DNA of 64,000 bases from contig JAFGBD010000004.1 in NCBI GenBank assembly GCA_016933335.1, positions 1 through 64,000 on the forward strand, in the 5' to 3' direction. The stretch is from Bacteroidales bacterium (GTDB lineage Bacteria > Bacteroidota > Bacteroidia > Bacteroidales > UBA10428). The notes under the pieces are model-generated. The model did no database searches, had not been told where the DNA came from, and was given only the letters and a program-made list of their open reading frames with translations. Of the stretch, positions 26,165 to 36,196 are shown one piece after another. Positions within the stretch are counted from its first letter, which is position 1. Every line of letters starts with the position of its first letter. The translations under genes were made by a program, and so were the position numbers.

Positions 26165-29113
26165 ATGTCAGAAATCAAGGCAACCAGGTTGAGTAAAATA
26201 GCGAGGGAGTTGAATGTCGGTATTTCAACAATTGTCGATTTTCTTCATAAAAAGGGAATCAAGATTGATGTTAATCCGAACACCAAGGTTACACCTGAAC
26301 AATACGATCTGTTGTTACAGGAGTACAGCAATGATTTGTCTGTCAAGAAAGAATCAGAAAGACTTAACCTGAAGCATCTCAAGGAAAAGCAGGAGACAAT
26401 TACACTGAACGATCTCAGGGAGGAGTATGAAGGTGAGGGGCAGGATTTTGACGAGGTATTGATTAAAGATTCAAGTGCTTCTTCCGGTGCTTTTGAAACA
26501 GAAACCGAAAAAGAGATTGAAAATAGAGACAGGATTAAGCTCAATATTATTGGTAAAATAAGCATTGATAAAAAGGATAAGAAAGAAGAGAAGCCTGCAG
26601 AGGAGCATCCTGAAGAGCATGAAAAGGAAGAAAGACCCGGGGTTGAAGATAAGGCGGGAACAAAGGCCGCAAAACCCGGTAAAGAAGAAGACACAGATGT
26701 AGAAGCACAAAGTGAAAAAGAGGCTGAAGAGGTTGATTTGCAGGAAGAGGAAGAACCTGAATTTCTCAAGAGAGAGAAAAAAGAATTTGAGGTTAAGGTT
26801 CTTGGGAAGATTGACCTGGAATCAATGAATCAGCGTACCAGGCCTCCCCGTAAAACAAAAGAGCAAAAAGAAACAGAGAGGAAGGAAAGAATAGCTGCCA
26901 AACTCAGGGAGCAGGAAGAAGCAAAAACAACTCCAAAGAAGAAAGCCGGGGAAGCTGAGGAGAAGGGTGAGGTCAAGGAGAAAACAGGGGAAGAGATCAC
27001 AAAAACTGATGAAGAAATAGTATCTTCCGGTGATGAAATCCCGGTATCAGAAAAAGAAGATATTGGTTTATCTGATTTAAAGAAGAAAAGAAAAAGAATA
27101 AGAAAGGATAAGGAAAGGGTAAAATTTGACGAGAACCGTCTGGAAAAGAAGACTGAAGAAAAAGGGGATAAATTCAAAAAGAAAAAAATCAGGAAAGGAT
27201 ATAAGTTTGAGATCAGCGATGATGAAGTAGACCGACAGATAAAAGATACCATGTCGCGGCTGGCTCCGAAAGGTAAATCAAAAGGTTCTAAATACCGGCG
27301 TGAAAAACGTGATCTCGCCAGCCAGAAACAGCAGGCTGAGGAAGAAATGCGCCAGCAGCAGAAAAACATCATCAAGGTAACCGAATTTGTTTCTGTAAGC
27401 GAGCTGGCCAATATGATGAATGTTCAGGCAACAGAAGTTATTGCCACCTGCATGAATATGGGACTTTTTGTATCCATCAACCAGAGGCTTGATGCAGAAA
27501 CGATGGCTCTTGTAGCTGATGAATTCAATTATAAAGTCGAATTCGTGAGTGTCGAGCTTCAGGAGTCTATCAGGGAAGAGGCAGATGCAGAAGAAGATCT
27601 GCAGCTGCGTCCGCCTATTGTCACGGTAATGGGGCATGTTGATCACGGTAAAACAAAGCTTCTGGACCATATCCGCAAAACCAATGTTATTGCCGGTGAA
27701 GCAGGGGGCATTACACAGCATATCGGTGCATACAATGTCCAATTATCAGATGACAGGCAGATTACTTTCCTGGATACTCCGGGGCATGAGGCCTTCACGG
27801 CTATGAGAGCCCGCGGAGCCCAGATAACAGATGTTGCCATCATCGTGGTTGCCGCTGATGATGGCGTGATGCCCCAGACCGTTGAAGCCATCAACCACGC
27901 CCAGGCAGCCGGCGTACCCATGGTTTTTGCCATCAATAAAATCGACAAACCCGAAGCTAATCCTGAAAAGATAAAGGAAGAGCTGGCAAAAATGAATATC
28001 CTGGTGGAGGATTGGGGAGGTAAATACCAGTCACAGGAAATATCGGCCAAAAGCGGGATAAACATTGAAGAGCTTCTGGAAAAAGTGCTTCTTGAAGCAG
28101 AGCTTCTGGAGCTGAAATCAAATCCCGGCAAGAAAGCTGTTGGTGCTGTCATTGAATCTTCGCTGGATAAGGGGCGCGGATATGTTGCCACAGTTCTTGT
28201 GCAGGCAGGCACATTGAGAATCGGAGATATCGTTCTGGCAGGGACACATACCGGCAGGGTAAAGGCAATGTTCAATGAGAGGGGGAAAAAAATCACCGAA
28301 GCCGGACCTTCTACTCCTGCCATGATTCTCGGACTGGACGGAGCACCTCAGGCCGGAGATAAGTTCAATGTGATGGATAACGACCGTGAGGCTAAGGATA
28401 TTGCCACAAAGAGAAATCTGTTACAGCGTGAACAGGGATTAAGGTCGCAAAAACACATTACACTTGATGAAATTGGCAGAAGAATAGCCATCGGAAATTT
28501 CCAGGAACTGAATATTATTGTAAAGGGCGATGTTGACGGTTCAGTCGAAGCGCTGTCAGATTCTCTGATAAAACTATCCAATGATGAGATACAGGTGAAT
28601 ATCATTCACAAGGCAGTTGGTCAGATATCCGAAGGTGATGTATTGCTTGCTGCAGCTTCAAATGCCATCATTGTCGGGTTTCAGGTTCGTCCGTCGATGC
28701 AGGCAAGAAGACTGGCCGAAAAAGAAGAAATTGAAATCAGGCTTTATTCGGTAATCTATGATGCCATCAATGAAGTGAAATCAGCTATGGAAGGTATGTT
28801 ATCACCTGAAATCAAAGAAGAGATCATTGCCACGCTGGAAGTGCTGGAGACTTTTAAAATTACAAAAGTCGGGACCATTGCCGGTTGTATGGTAAAGGAG
28901 GGGAGGATCAAACGTGATACCAGGGTGAGGGTCATCCGGGAAGGGATCGTTGTTTATACCGGAGAGCTGGGCTCTCTCAAGAGGTTCAAGGACGATGTGA
29001 AGGAAGTGGCAAGCGGACTGGAATGCGGGCTGAATGTGGAGAATTTTAATGATATCAAGAAAGGAGACATCATTGAAGGCTATGATATCAGAGAAATCAA
29101 GAAAAAACTATAA
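26165..29113 (+). CDS. infB: Translation initiation factor IF-2
   Basis: This is the GTPase that brings initiator tRNA to the ribosome. The product is about 983 residues from the ATG at 26165; the open frame extends to a TTG three codons earlier. Residues 1-55 form a first IF2_N helical domain. Residues about 60-390 are a highly charged lysine/glutamate linker, followed by a second IF2_N-like domain near 405-470. The G domain follows with [16 protein letters not shown] and NKID, then the domain II beta-barrel and domains III-IV. The N-terminal linker is long but typical of Bacteroidota. Confidence 0.96.
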   Translation: MSEIKATRLSKIARELNVGISTIVDFLHKKGIKIDVNPNTKVTPEQYDLLLQEYSNDLSVKKESERLNLKHLKEKQETITLNDLREEYEGEGQDFDEVLIKDSSASSGAFETETEKEIENRDRIKLNIIGKISIDKKDKKEEKPAEEHPEEHEKEERPGVEDKAGTKAAKPGKEEDTDVEAQSEKEAEEVDLQEEEEPEFLKREKKEFEVKVLGKIDLESMNQRTRPPRKTKEQKETERKERIAAKLREQEEAKTTPKKKAGEAEEKGEVKEKTGEEITKTDEEIVSSGDEIPVSEKEDIGLSDLKKKRKRIRKDKERVKFDENRLEKKTEEKGDKFKKKKIRKGYKFEISDDEVDRQIKDTMSRLAPKGKSKGSKYRREKRDLASQKQQAEEEMRQQQKNIIKVTEFVSVSELANMMNVQATEVIATCMNMGLFVSINQRLDAETMALVADEFNYKVEFVSVELQESIREEADAEEDLQLRPPIVTVMGHVDHGKTKLLDHIRKTNVIAGEAGGITQHIGAYNVQLSDDRQITFLDTPGHEAFTAMRARGAQITDVAIIVVAADDGVMPQTVEAINHAQAAGVPMVFAINKIDKPEANPEKIKEELAKMNILVEDWGGKYQSQEISAKSGINIEELLEKVLLEAELLELKSNPGKKAVGAVIESSLDKGRGYVATVLVQAGTLRIGDIVLAGTHTGRVKAMFNERGKKITEAGPSTPAMILGLDGAPQAGDKFNVMDNDREAKDIATKRNLLQREQGLRSQKHITLDEIGRRIAIGNFQELNIIVKGDVDGSVEALSDSLIKLSNDEIQVNIIHKAVGQISEGDVLLAAASNAIIVGFQVRPSMQARRLAEKEEIEIRLYSVIYDAINEVKSAMEGMLSPEIKEEIIATLEVLETFKITKVGTIAGCMVKEGRIKRDTRVRVIREGIVVYTGELGSLKRFKDDVKEVASGLECGLNVENFNDIKKGDIIEGYDIREIKKKL

Positions 29114-29198
29114 AATCCCGGCATCTTATCTGTGAAACTCAAATTATAAAAGTGCACTGCACTGAAATTTGAAAGCCGAACATCATTTTTTCCCTGGT

Positions 29199-30125
29199 AT
29201 GGTGCATGGAAAATATTCAGGTTTAATCAAAGCCGAAGCACGCCGTCTTGGTTTCGACAATTGTGGTATCTCCGGGGCGGAATATCTCTCCGGGCATGCA
29301 TCGCATCTGAAGATATGGCTTGAAAAAGGATTACACGGGGAGATGGATTATATGGCCGGGCATTTTGAGGAGCGGCTCGATCCTGAAAAACTCGTCAGGA
29401 ATACCAGGTCAGTTATAACAGTCATAGCCGGTTACAATACCAACCTGAAACAGGAAGACAGTTCAGCCCCTGTCATTTCAAGATATGCATTCGGAAGAGA
29501 CTACCACAAGGTTATCAGAAAAAAGCTGAAACAACTGCTTGACTACATTCAAAGAGAGATCCAACAGGCCAGCGGAAGGGTATTTGTAGATTCAGCGCCC
29601 GTACTTGAACGCGCCTGGGCTGTAAAGGCCGGACTGGGCTGGATTGGTAAGAACTCAAACCTTATCTCACCGGAATCCGGGTCTTTTGTTTTCATTGGTA
29701 CTGTTTTCATTGATCTTGAACTGGAAGCCGATTCACCGGTGAGAGACATGTGCGGCAGCTGTACGAAATGTATCGATGCATGTCCGACACAGGCTATTAT
29801 CAGACCTAAAGTGATAAACAGCAACAGGTGCATTTCTTATTTAACGATTGAATACAAGGGACAACTGCCTGAAAACCTGCGGGAAAAATTTCATAACAGG
29901 ATTTTCGGTTGTGATATCTGCCAGGAGGTCTGTCCCTGGAACAGGAAGGCTCCCCTGCACAGAACGGAAGATTTTATGCCCTCAAAGGAGCTGCTGGAAA
30001 TGAAACGCAGTGATTGGATCACACTTGATGAAAAAAAGTTCAACCGGCTTTTTGAAGGTTCTGCAGTAAAAAGAGCCGGGTTTGAAGGATTAAAAAGAAA
30101 TATCCGTTTTGTGTTAAGCTCTTAA
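29199..30125 (+). CDS. queG: Epoxyqueuosine reductase QueG
   Basis: The 308-residue protein from the ATG at 29199 reduces epoxyqueuosine to queuosine in tRNA, using cobalamin and two 4Fe-4S clusters. Cluster cysteines are C185, C188, C191 and C195 (CGSCTKCIDAC), and C238, C241 and C245 with C211. The catalytic aspartate is D131 in VFVDSAPVLERAWA. A TTG at 29169 is possible but unsupported. The stop codon lies within a cluster of four TTAAGCT repeats. Confidence 0.93.
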   Translation: MVHGKYSGLIKAEARRLGFDNCGISGAEYLSGHASHLKIWLEKGLHGEMDYMAGHFEERLDPEKLVRNTRSVITVIAGYNTNLKQEDSSAPVISRYAFGRDYHKVIRKKLKQLLDYIQREIQQASGRVFVDSAPVLERAWAVKAGLGWIGKNSNLISPESGSFVFIGTVFIDLELEADSPVRDMCGSCTKCIDACPTQAIIRPKVINSNRCISYLTIEYKGQLPENLREKFHNRIFGCDICQEVCPWNRKAPLHRTEDFMPSKELLEMKRSDWITLDEKKFNRLFEGSAVKRAGFEGLKRNIRFVLSS

Positions 30126-30147
30126 GCTGGCTTAAGCTCCTTAAGCT
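30114..30147 (+). repeat. Four TTAAGCT repeats spanning the queG stop codon
   Basis: TTAAGCT occurs at 30114, 30122, 30132 and 30141, with one to three bases between copies. The first two copies contain the last codons and the TAA of queG. The unit contains CTTAAG/AGCTT dyads. This looks like recent slippage or duplication of a short unit. Confidence 0.6.
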
Positions 30148-30205
30148 CTTCCGGATTTCAAATCCGAAAAAGCAATATACAATATCTGGGCAATAAACCA
30201 TATAT

Positions 30206-30229
30206 GGCGCAAGGCTCCAGCCTTGTGCC
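30206..30229. repeat. REP-like palindrome between convergent queG and yjbQ
   Basis: GGCGCAAGGCT and AGCCTTGTGCC form an 11-base inverted repeat with one G-T pair around a 2-base centre. It is GC-rich against its AT-rich surroundings and sits between convergent genes, 12 bases from the yjbQ stop. It could be a bidirectional terminator or a copy of a dispersed REP element. No second copy was seen in the window. Confidence 0.55.
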
Positions 30230-30241
30230 AGAACCATTATC

Positions 30242-30649
30242 CTAATCACTTTTAAAAACCGTTACAACAATCTTTCTGGCAGACCTGGGACCGTCGAACT
30301 CACAAAGAAATATGTTCTGCCATCTTGATAATCCCAGGTTTCCGTCAATAACAGGAATGGTTTCACCCGGCCCCACGATCCCGGCTTTCAGATGGGCATC
30401 GCCATTATCATCCTGGTGATCGTGTTCCCACACACCATGCGGGATGAGTTTTTTCAGAAGGTTTATCACATCATTCTGCACTGATTCATCCCAGTTTTCC
30501 TGAATCATGATGGCTGCTGTGGCTCCCTGGACATAAACATTTACAAAGCCTGTCTTAACCCCGCTGGAACTGACAACAGCCCTCACTTCCCCGGTTATAT
30601 CATACAAACCGTTATGTTTGCCGGTGCTTACTTGAATTATTTTTTGCAT
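30242..30649 (-). CDS. yjbQ: YjbQ family protein (UPF0047)
   Basis: From the ATG at 30649 the protein has 135 residues, the usual family length. It starts MQKIIQVSTGKHNGLYDIT and has the conserved metal-binding-like stretch VWEHDHQDDNGDAHLKAGI and the IFLCEFDGPR block. Members have been reported to show weak thiamine-phosphate synthase activity, but the physiological role is unsettled. The frame continues 18 codons upstream to 30703, which would cross the -7 element at 30688, so the shorter start is preferred. Confidence 0.9.
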   Translation of the reverse strand: MQKIIQVSTGKHNGLYDITGEVRAVVSSSGVKTGFVNVYVQGATAAIMIQENWDESVQNDVINLLKKLIPHGVWEHDHQDDNGDAHLKAGIVGPGETIPVIDGNLGLSRWQNIFLCEFDGPRSARKIVVTVFKSD

Positions 30650-30687
30650 TTTAGTATCTTTATAAAGCGCTCTGAATACCTTTTTGG

Positions 30688-30695
30688 CAAATTTA
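30688..30695 (-). promoter_or_regulatory. Bacteroidota -7 element for yjbQ
   Basis: The minus strand reads TAAATTTG, an exact TAnnTTTG match, 38 bases upstream of the yjbQ ATG at 30649. Confidence 0.45.
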
Positions 30696-30833
30696 TAATA
30701 CAATCAATAATTGAAACCGGTTTGGCGGAATTAAATGCACAGAAAAGAAAGATACAGAAGAGATAATACCGGATATAGCGGAATGGCAAGAAAATATTTA
30801 CGGCAGGCCGGGTTCAGTAATTAATATTCTTGA

Positions 30834-31808
30834 ATGATGGATTTCAGAACAAAAATTGACATACCTGCGAGCAAAGCCAAAATAGATCATACCACCGGAA
30901 TCCTTTTAATGGGCTCCTGTTTTGCAGACAATATCGGATTAAGGTTAAAAGACCTGAAGTTCATGGTTGAACATAATCCGTTTGGTGTTCTTTTCAATCC
31001 GGTGTCTGTTCAGATTGGTCTGGAGATTCTCACAGAAAGGAGACTGTTTACTGAATCTGATCTGTACAGCTTTAACGGCAGGTGGATCAGTTTTAATCAT
31101 TACACCATGTTTTCCGATCCTGATCAGAGAACATGTCTTCAAAGAATCAATGATTCCATTGTTTCAGCGTCAGAATTCCTGTCAGATGCCCGGTTTCTTT
31201 TTATCACCTTTGGCACCGCATGGGTTTATGAGTTTCGCAAGACAGGTCAGATCGTGGCCAACTGCCATAAGATTCCTGCCGCTGAATTCAGGCGTTTTTT
31301 GCTGAATCCCGGGGATATTGTTCATGCCTGTGATGTCCTGCTTGAAAAGCTAAACGCTTTCAATCCTGATCTGAATATTGTTTTCACTGTAAGTCCGATC
31401 CGTCACTGGAAAGACGGAGCGACAGGCAATCAGCTCAGCAAATCCATCCTGCTGGTTGCCATACATCATCTTGTTGAAAGGCATCGGAATGCACAGTATT
31501 TTCCTTCCTATGAGATATTTATGGATGAGCTGCGTGACTACAGGTTTTATGACAAGGATATGATCCATCCCTCGGAAGCCGGCCTTGATTATGTTTGGGA
31601 AAGATTTACCGGTACCTTCATCTCGGGAGAATCAACCGGTATTATGAAGGAAGTTGAAGAGATCAGAAAAGCCAGGAACCACCGACCCGTTAATCATGAT
31701 TCGGCCGGATTTCTTGAATTCAGGAAGAAGATCCGGAAAAAGATTGACCTGCTGCATCAAAAATACCCGGGACTCAACCTTTCTGAAGAGACGGCATATT
31801 TTTCCTGA
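30834..31808 (+). CDS. GSCFA domain-containing protein
   Basis: The 324-residue protein has the family-naming motif GSCFAD near residues 27-32. HNPFGVLFNP, TFGTAWVY, VSPIRHWKDG and DMIHPSEAG follow. These blocks match an SGNH-hydrolase-like fold in which the serine of GSCFAD would be the nucleophile and the late D-x-x-H the rest of the catalytic set. The substrate is unknown; a cell-envelope glycan or ester is a guess from the fold. There is no signal peptide. A weak CCGGCA/TGCCGG inverted repeat lies downstream at 31865-31882. Confidence 0.88.
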   Translation: MMDFRTKIDIPASKAKIDHTTGILLMGSCFADNIGLRLKDLKFMVEHNPFGVLFNPVSVQIGLEILTERRLFTESDLYSFNGRWISFNHYTMFSDPDQRTCLQRINDSIVSASEFLSDARFLFITFGTAWVYEFRKTGQIVANCHKIPAAEFRRFLLNPGDIVHACDVLLEKLNAFNPDLNIVFTVSPIRHWKDGATGNQLSKSILLVAIHHLVERHRNAQYFPSYEIFMDELRDYRFYDKDMIHPSEAGLDYVWERFTGTFISGESTGIMKEVEEIRKARNHRPVNHDSAGFLEFRKKIRKKIDLLHQKYPGLNLSEETAYFS

Positions 31809-31963
31809 GGCCGTTACCATAAGCCTGACCTGTATGATACGGCAACAGGCATGGTTGTTTACCTGCCGGCAGCCATATGCCGGAAGATTTATTTGTTTAA
31901 CATTATTTTGAAATAATTGAACAAAAGAACAGGAGTGCTGTTACTAGATTTAAAAATATAAAA

Positions 31964-34378
31964 ATGAAGAGATATCTGATATTGACTGCATGGATCATAA
32001 TCACGGGGATCTTTTATATGGCAAAAGCCCAGGAAGAGGGCAGCGGTATTATCGAAGGAAGGATTTACAACGCCAAAAACAATGAACCGATACCATTTGC
32101 CAGCATCATCATCTGGGGGACCAGCATCGGATCCATCAGCGATATGGACGGTAATTTTTTATTTACCGGCATCAGACCCGGTTTTGTTCAGCTGGCTGCC
32201 TCTTCCATCGGATTTGAAAGTTATATTTCACCGGAATTTCTGGTCACCAATGCCAAAAAGAGCTACATCGAGATAGCGTTGACAGAGGCCAATATTGCAA
32301 TTGATGAGGTGGTGGTAAAGGCCTCTCCTTTCAGGAAGCAGGAAGAAAGTCCGGTATCACTGAGAAGGATAGGCATTTCAGAGATCGAAAAGAATCCCGG
32401 CGGTAACAGGGATATCTCCAAAGTGATACAGTCATTTCCGGGAGTGGCGTCAACACCGGCATACCGGAATGATGTGATCGTAAGGGGAGGAGGACCAAGT
32501 GAGAACCGTTTTTATCTCGACGGGGTGGAAATACCCAACCTGAATCATTTTGCCACCCAGGGAGCTTCGGGTGGCCCGGTAGGGATCATAAACGTTGACT
32601 TTATACGCGAAGTAAATTTTTATTCAGGGGCCTTTCCGGCAGATAAAGGAAATGCGCTCAGTTCAATCCTTGATTTCAGGCAGGTTGACGGCAACAGGGA
32701 AAAAACAAGGTTCAGAAGCACCATCGGGGCTTCCGATCTGGCTTTGACCCTTGATGGTCCTTTGGGCGACAGGACCTCCTATATTTTCTCTGCCAGAAGA
32801 TCATATCTGCAACTGCTTTTTACTGTCCTGGAGCTGCCTTTTCTGCCTGCCTACAATGATTTTCAGTTCAAGATACGTTCAAGACTGAGCGATAAAAACG
32901 AGCTGACACTGATCGGCCTTGGGGCCATAGACCAGTTTGACCTTAACCTGAAGGCCAATGAGACGCCCGACCAGCGTTACATATTAAGTTATATCCCGGT
33001 TAATGAACAGTGGAATTATACCATCGGAGCAGTTTACAAGCACTTTGGAAAAAACGGTTATGATACTTGGGTATTCAGCAGGAATTATCTGAACAACATC
33101 GCCTACAAGCATGAACAGAATAACACCGAATTACCACGGACCTTTAACTATTCATCGTGGGAATCTGAAAATAAATTCAGGTATGAACATAACAGCGAAA
33201 CAGAGAATAACTATAAGATCAACTACGGGATCAATGCCGAATATGCCAGGTATAACAATCAGACTTACAGGCAGCTTTTTATTTCCGATTCGCTGGCTGA
33301 CATAAACTACGATACCAGTCTGGATATGTTTAATTACGGATTATTCGGACAGGTCAGCAGGAAGTATTTAAAAAACAGGTTGTCTCTTTCAGCAGGCATC
33401 AGGTTTGACGGGAGCACCTATTCAAAAGAAATGTCCAACCCGGTAAAGACTTTTTCACCCAGGATTTCTGCCTCATATGCATTATCAGAAAAAATATCGG
33501 CGAATTTCAGTACCGGAAGATTTTATCAGCGTCCTCCTTACACTGCGCTGGGTTATTCCGATAACCAGGGTATTCTTGTTAATAAGAAAAACGGGATTAC
33601 TTACATATCTGCCGATCAGGTTGTTGCCGGTATTGATTTCAATCCTGATGAAAGATCGAAGATCAGCATTGAAGGGTTTATCAAATCCTACAATAATTAT
33701 CCTTTTTCGGTGAATGATTCGGTAGCATTAGCCAGCAAAGGTGCGGATTTCGGTACATACGGCGATGAGGAGCTGATCCCGGCAGGACAGGGAAGGGCTT
33801 ATGGACTGGAGGTATTCGGCAGAGCGCTTGACCTGAAAGGATTCAATGTCATATTTTCATATACGCTGGTGTGGAGTGAATTTAAGAATACCGGACTTGC
33901 ATCGGCTGACCGCGGGTATATACCTACCTCGTGGGACAACAGGCATCTTTTCAACCTTACCGCCACACGCAGTTTTAAAAAAAACTGGGATGTCGGCTTT
34001 AAGTGGAGATATATCGGGGCAGCTCCTTATACACCCTATGATTATGAGAAGTCTTCCATTCAGGCTGCGTGGGACGCAACAGGCGGGCCATATCTTGATT
34101 ATTCAAGATTCAATACCCTGAGACTGAAGCCTTTTCACCAGCTTGATGTGAGGGTTGACAAACAATACTATTTTAGTAAATGGTCGCTTATGTTATATGT
34201 CGATATTCAGAATCTGTATAACTTCAAGGGTTATGAGCCGGACAGGCTTGTCAGGGCGTCGATTGTAAATCCTGAAGTCAATGACGATGAAGGTAACGGA
34301 TTATACAGGCTGACATATATACCTTCGGACGGAAGCGGAACCATACTGCCCACTATAGGGATCATGATTGAATTTTAA
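31964..34378 (+). CDS. TonB-dependent outer-membrane receptor
   Basis: The 804-residue protein starts with a signal peptide (about 1-22, ending AKAQ). A carboxypeptidase-regulatory-like beta-sandwich follows at 28-115 (GIIEGRIYNAKNNEPIPFASIIIWGT, SDMDGNFLF), then a TonB plug (about 130-235, VIQSFPGVASTPAYRNDVIVRGGGPSENRFYLDGVEI) and a beta-barrel to the end. No SusD partner follows, so it is not a standard glycan-utilisation pair. Ten bases downstream lies an unknown lipoprotein gene that probably works with it. Likely cargo is a metal chelate, heme or small organic compound; it cannot be told from sequence. Confidence 0.93.
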   Translation: MKRYLILTAWIIITGIFYMAKAQEEGSGIIEGRIYNAKNNEPIPFASIIIWGTSIGSISDMDGNFLFTGIRPGFVQLAASSIGFESYISPEFLVTNAKKSYIEIALTEANIAIDEVVVKASPFRKQEESPVSLRRIGISEIEKNPGGNRDISKVIQSFPGVASTPAYRNDVIVRGGGPSENRFYLDGVEIPNLNHFATQGASGGPVGIINVDFIREVNFYSGAFPADKGNALSSILDFRQVDGNREKTRFRSTIGASDLALTLDGPLGDRTSYIFSARRSYLQLLFTVLELPFLPAYNDFQFKIRSRLSDKNELTLIGLGAIDQFDLNLKANETPDQRYILSYIPVNEQWNYTIGAVYKHFGKNGYDTWVFSRNYLNNIAYKHEQNNTELPRTFNYSSWESENKFRYEHNSETENNYKINYGINAEYARYNNQTYRQLFISDSLADINYDTSLDMFNYGLFGQVSRKYLKNRLSLSAGIRFDGSTYSKEMSNPVKTFSPRISASYALSEKISANFSTGRFYQRPPYTALGYSDNQGILVNKKNGITYISADQVVAGIDFNPDERSKISIEGFIKSYNNYPFSVNDSVALASKGADFGTYGDEELIPAGQGRAYGLEVFGRALDLKGFNVIFSYTLVWSEFKNTGLASADRGYIPTSWDNRHLFNLTATRSFKKNWDVGFKWRYIGAAPYTPYDYEKSSIQAAWDATGGPYLDYSRFNTLRLKPFHQLDVRVDKQYYFSKWSLMLYVDIQNLYNFKGYEPDRLVRASIVNPEVNDDEGNGLYRLTYIPSDGSGTILPTIGIMIEF

Positions 34379-34388
34379 TTGATATGAT

Positions 34389-35177
34389 ATGATGAAAAGA
34401 ACCATTTTATTGATACTTGTTATCGCAGCTGTACCGGCAATGATCATCAATTCGTGCCGTTCCGGACGGATTGGTGTGCAGACTGCCGGCGTTGACACCA
34501 TATACACCATTCAGGACAGAGAGGGTTATCCGGTCGAGTTTCATTTTATAAAGGGCAGTAAACACAATTACCCTTTGATGGCTTTATGGATAACAGATAC
34601 AGGTAACAATTATTTACAGACTCTGTATGTTGCCGAATCTGTAGCCAAAGGTGTCTTTAAGCACGGAGAGACATCAACCGGAAAATGGATGCCCGGACCA
34701 ATCAGACGTCCGGCAGCTTTACCGGTCTGGGCGCACAGCAGGGGCGTTCCGGAAGAAGACAGTCTCTTTATACCAACCGTTCATACACCCATTGCTGATG
34801 CATATACCGGTGCCACCCCGTTGAATCATTTTGTGATATTTTCCAGGATTCCGGACACCACGAATCACATCTTCAATGTTTATTTTGAAATTAACCAGAG
34901 CTGGGACTGGAACGAGTACTGGACCAACAACAAATTCCCGGATGATGAGGATTACAAAACCTCCTGCCAGCCTTCACTGGTATATTTTACTCAGATCGAT
35001 GTGAAAAGCAGTCAGGGTGTTTATGATCTGAAGTTAATCGGTCACGGGCATTATTCGGGGGATGACGGGAAGATATATCCTGATTTAAGCACTTTCACTA
35101 CTGCCCTGGAAATCACAAAAAGGGCTTATGTCGTATTGAAGGAGGCAGAGGGACCAGTTCCTTTAAATCACCAGTGA
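34389..35177 (+). CDS. Putative lipoprotein partner of the TonB receptor
   Basis: The 262-residue product begins with a hydrophobic signal and a probable lipobox (IINSC, C23), so it is predicted to be membrane-anchored. The body is beta-rich with many aromatic and histidine residues. It contains AYTGATPLNHFVIF and LKLIGHGHYSGDDGKIYPDLSTFTTA, recalling DUF2271-type periplasmic proteins, though I cannot assign it with confidence. It is translated 10 bases after the TonB receptor stop, so the two form an operon. The histidine-rich GHGHYSG loop could bind a metal or heme. Confidence 0.7.
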   Translation: MMKRTILLILVIAAVPAMIINSCRSGRIGVQTAGVDTIYTIQDREGYPVEFHFIKGSKHNYPLMALWITDTGNNYLQTLYVAESVAKGVFKHGETSTGKWMPGPIRRPAALPVWAHSRGVPEEDSLFIPTVHTPIADAYTGATPLNHFVIFSRIPDTTNHIFNVYFEINQSWDWNEYWTNNKFPDDEDYKTSCQPSLVYFTQIDVKSSQGVYDLKLIGHGHYSGDDGKIYPDLSTFTTALEITKRAYVVLKEAEGPVPLNHQ

Positions 35178-35249
35178 TTCTGCATGCACATGTCAAACTG
35201 TCCGGCAGAATCTGCATATACTGTTCAACATCTTCAGCATATCCTGTAA

Positions 35250-36086
35250 TCACACTTCATTATTTTCAACACAATGATTGTTGTATTTGCCGGGGGCCAG
35301 GTCGCTTAACTTCTTGATGATTCCCCTTTCGGAGGATTTGATGAATGATACGATCTCTTCCCTCATCTGCGACTGTCTGATGTTTTTTTCAATGTATTCA
35401 ATGGCCTGAGATGTATTGTACTTTTCCTGGTAGAGAATCCTGTATATGTGATGTATGTCGTCAATCATCTCTTTGGAGAAACCCCGTCTTTTCAGTCCGA
35501 CATAATTGATACCCTGGTAGACCACCGGAATGCCTGCTGCTTTCAGGAAAGGAGGAACATCTGAAAGAACACCGCTCATCCCGGATATCATCACGTGTTT
35601 TCCTATTCTGCAAAACTGGTGTATGCTGGACATACCTCCAATGACGGTGAAATCATCTATTTCAACTTCGCCTGCTATCTGAACCCCGTTGGATATGATG
35701 CAGTTATCTCGCAGTATGCAATCGTGTGCAATATGGACATAAGCCATCAGAAGGCAGTTATTCCCTATTTTTGTGATACCTTTTGAGGCTGTTCCCCTGT
35801 TTACAGTAACTGATTCACGTATCACAGAGTTGTCGCCGATTTCAACAAAAGATTTTTCACCTTTGAATTTCAGGTCCTGAGGGACAGCAGCGATGACTGC
35901 TCCGGGAAATACCTTGCAGTTCCTGCCCAGTCTTGTGCCTTCATATATTATGGCATTGGAGCCAATCCATGACCCGTCACCCACGATAACACCCTTGTCT
36001 ATTCTGGCAAATGATTCGATGGTTACATTAATACCAATGGAGGCATCAGGATGGATTTCGGCCTGCGGAGATATCTGATCATTCAT
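35250..36086 (-). CDS. Second LpxA-like acyltransferase
   Basis: The 278-residue hexapeptide-repeat protein is closely similar to the LpxA at 19483. It shares VFPGAVIAAVPQDLKFKGE, AYVHIAHDC with the catalytic histidine, SSIHQFCRIGKHVM and GLKRRGFSKEMIDDI. The differences near the acyl pocket (MISGMSGVLSDVPPF against MVGAMSGVGKDVPPY) and a 15-residue longer tail suggest a changed acyl-chain or sugar preference. It stands away from the lpx cluster, next to kdsB on the same strand. It could modify lipid A or make another acylated sugar. Confidence 0.85.
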   Translation of the reverse strand: MNDQISPQAEIHPDASIGINVTIESFARIDKGVIVGDGSWIGSNAIIYEGTRLGRNCKVFPGAVIAAVPQDLKFKGEKSFVEIGDNSVIRESVTVNRGTASKGITKIGNNCLLMAYVHIAHDCILRDNCIISNGVQIAGEVEIDDFTVIGGMSSIHQFCRIGKHVMISGMSGVLSDVPPFLKAAGIPVVYQGINYVGLKRRGFSKEMIDDIHHIYRILYQEKYNTSQAIEYIEKNIRQSQMREEIVSFIKSSERGIIKKLSDLAPGKYNNHCVENNEV

Positions 36087-36196
36087 TGCGAAATATTTAC
36101 AGCCTGAAAAATTATTAAAAATAATTGAAACAGACTGAGAGATATATCATTAATTGTTAACCGGTATGATGAAGAAATGAACTGTTATACTGCATT

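Noticed and set aside
27643..28323. Open frame of 226 codons on the minus strand
   Set aside because: It is antisense to the conserved G domain of IF-2 and has no family features.
29151..29163. Dyad AGTGCA-C-TGCACT upstream of queG
   Set aside because: Thirteen bases with a single-base centre can easily occur by chance, and no -7 element is near. Kept only as a note.
35176..35212. GATTCTGC/GCAGAATC inverted repeat between convergent genes
   Set aside because: The stem is 8 bases but the loop is 21 and there is no T run, so a terminator call is not supported.
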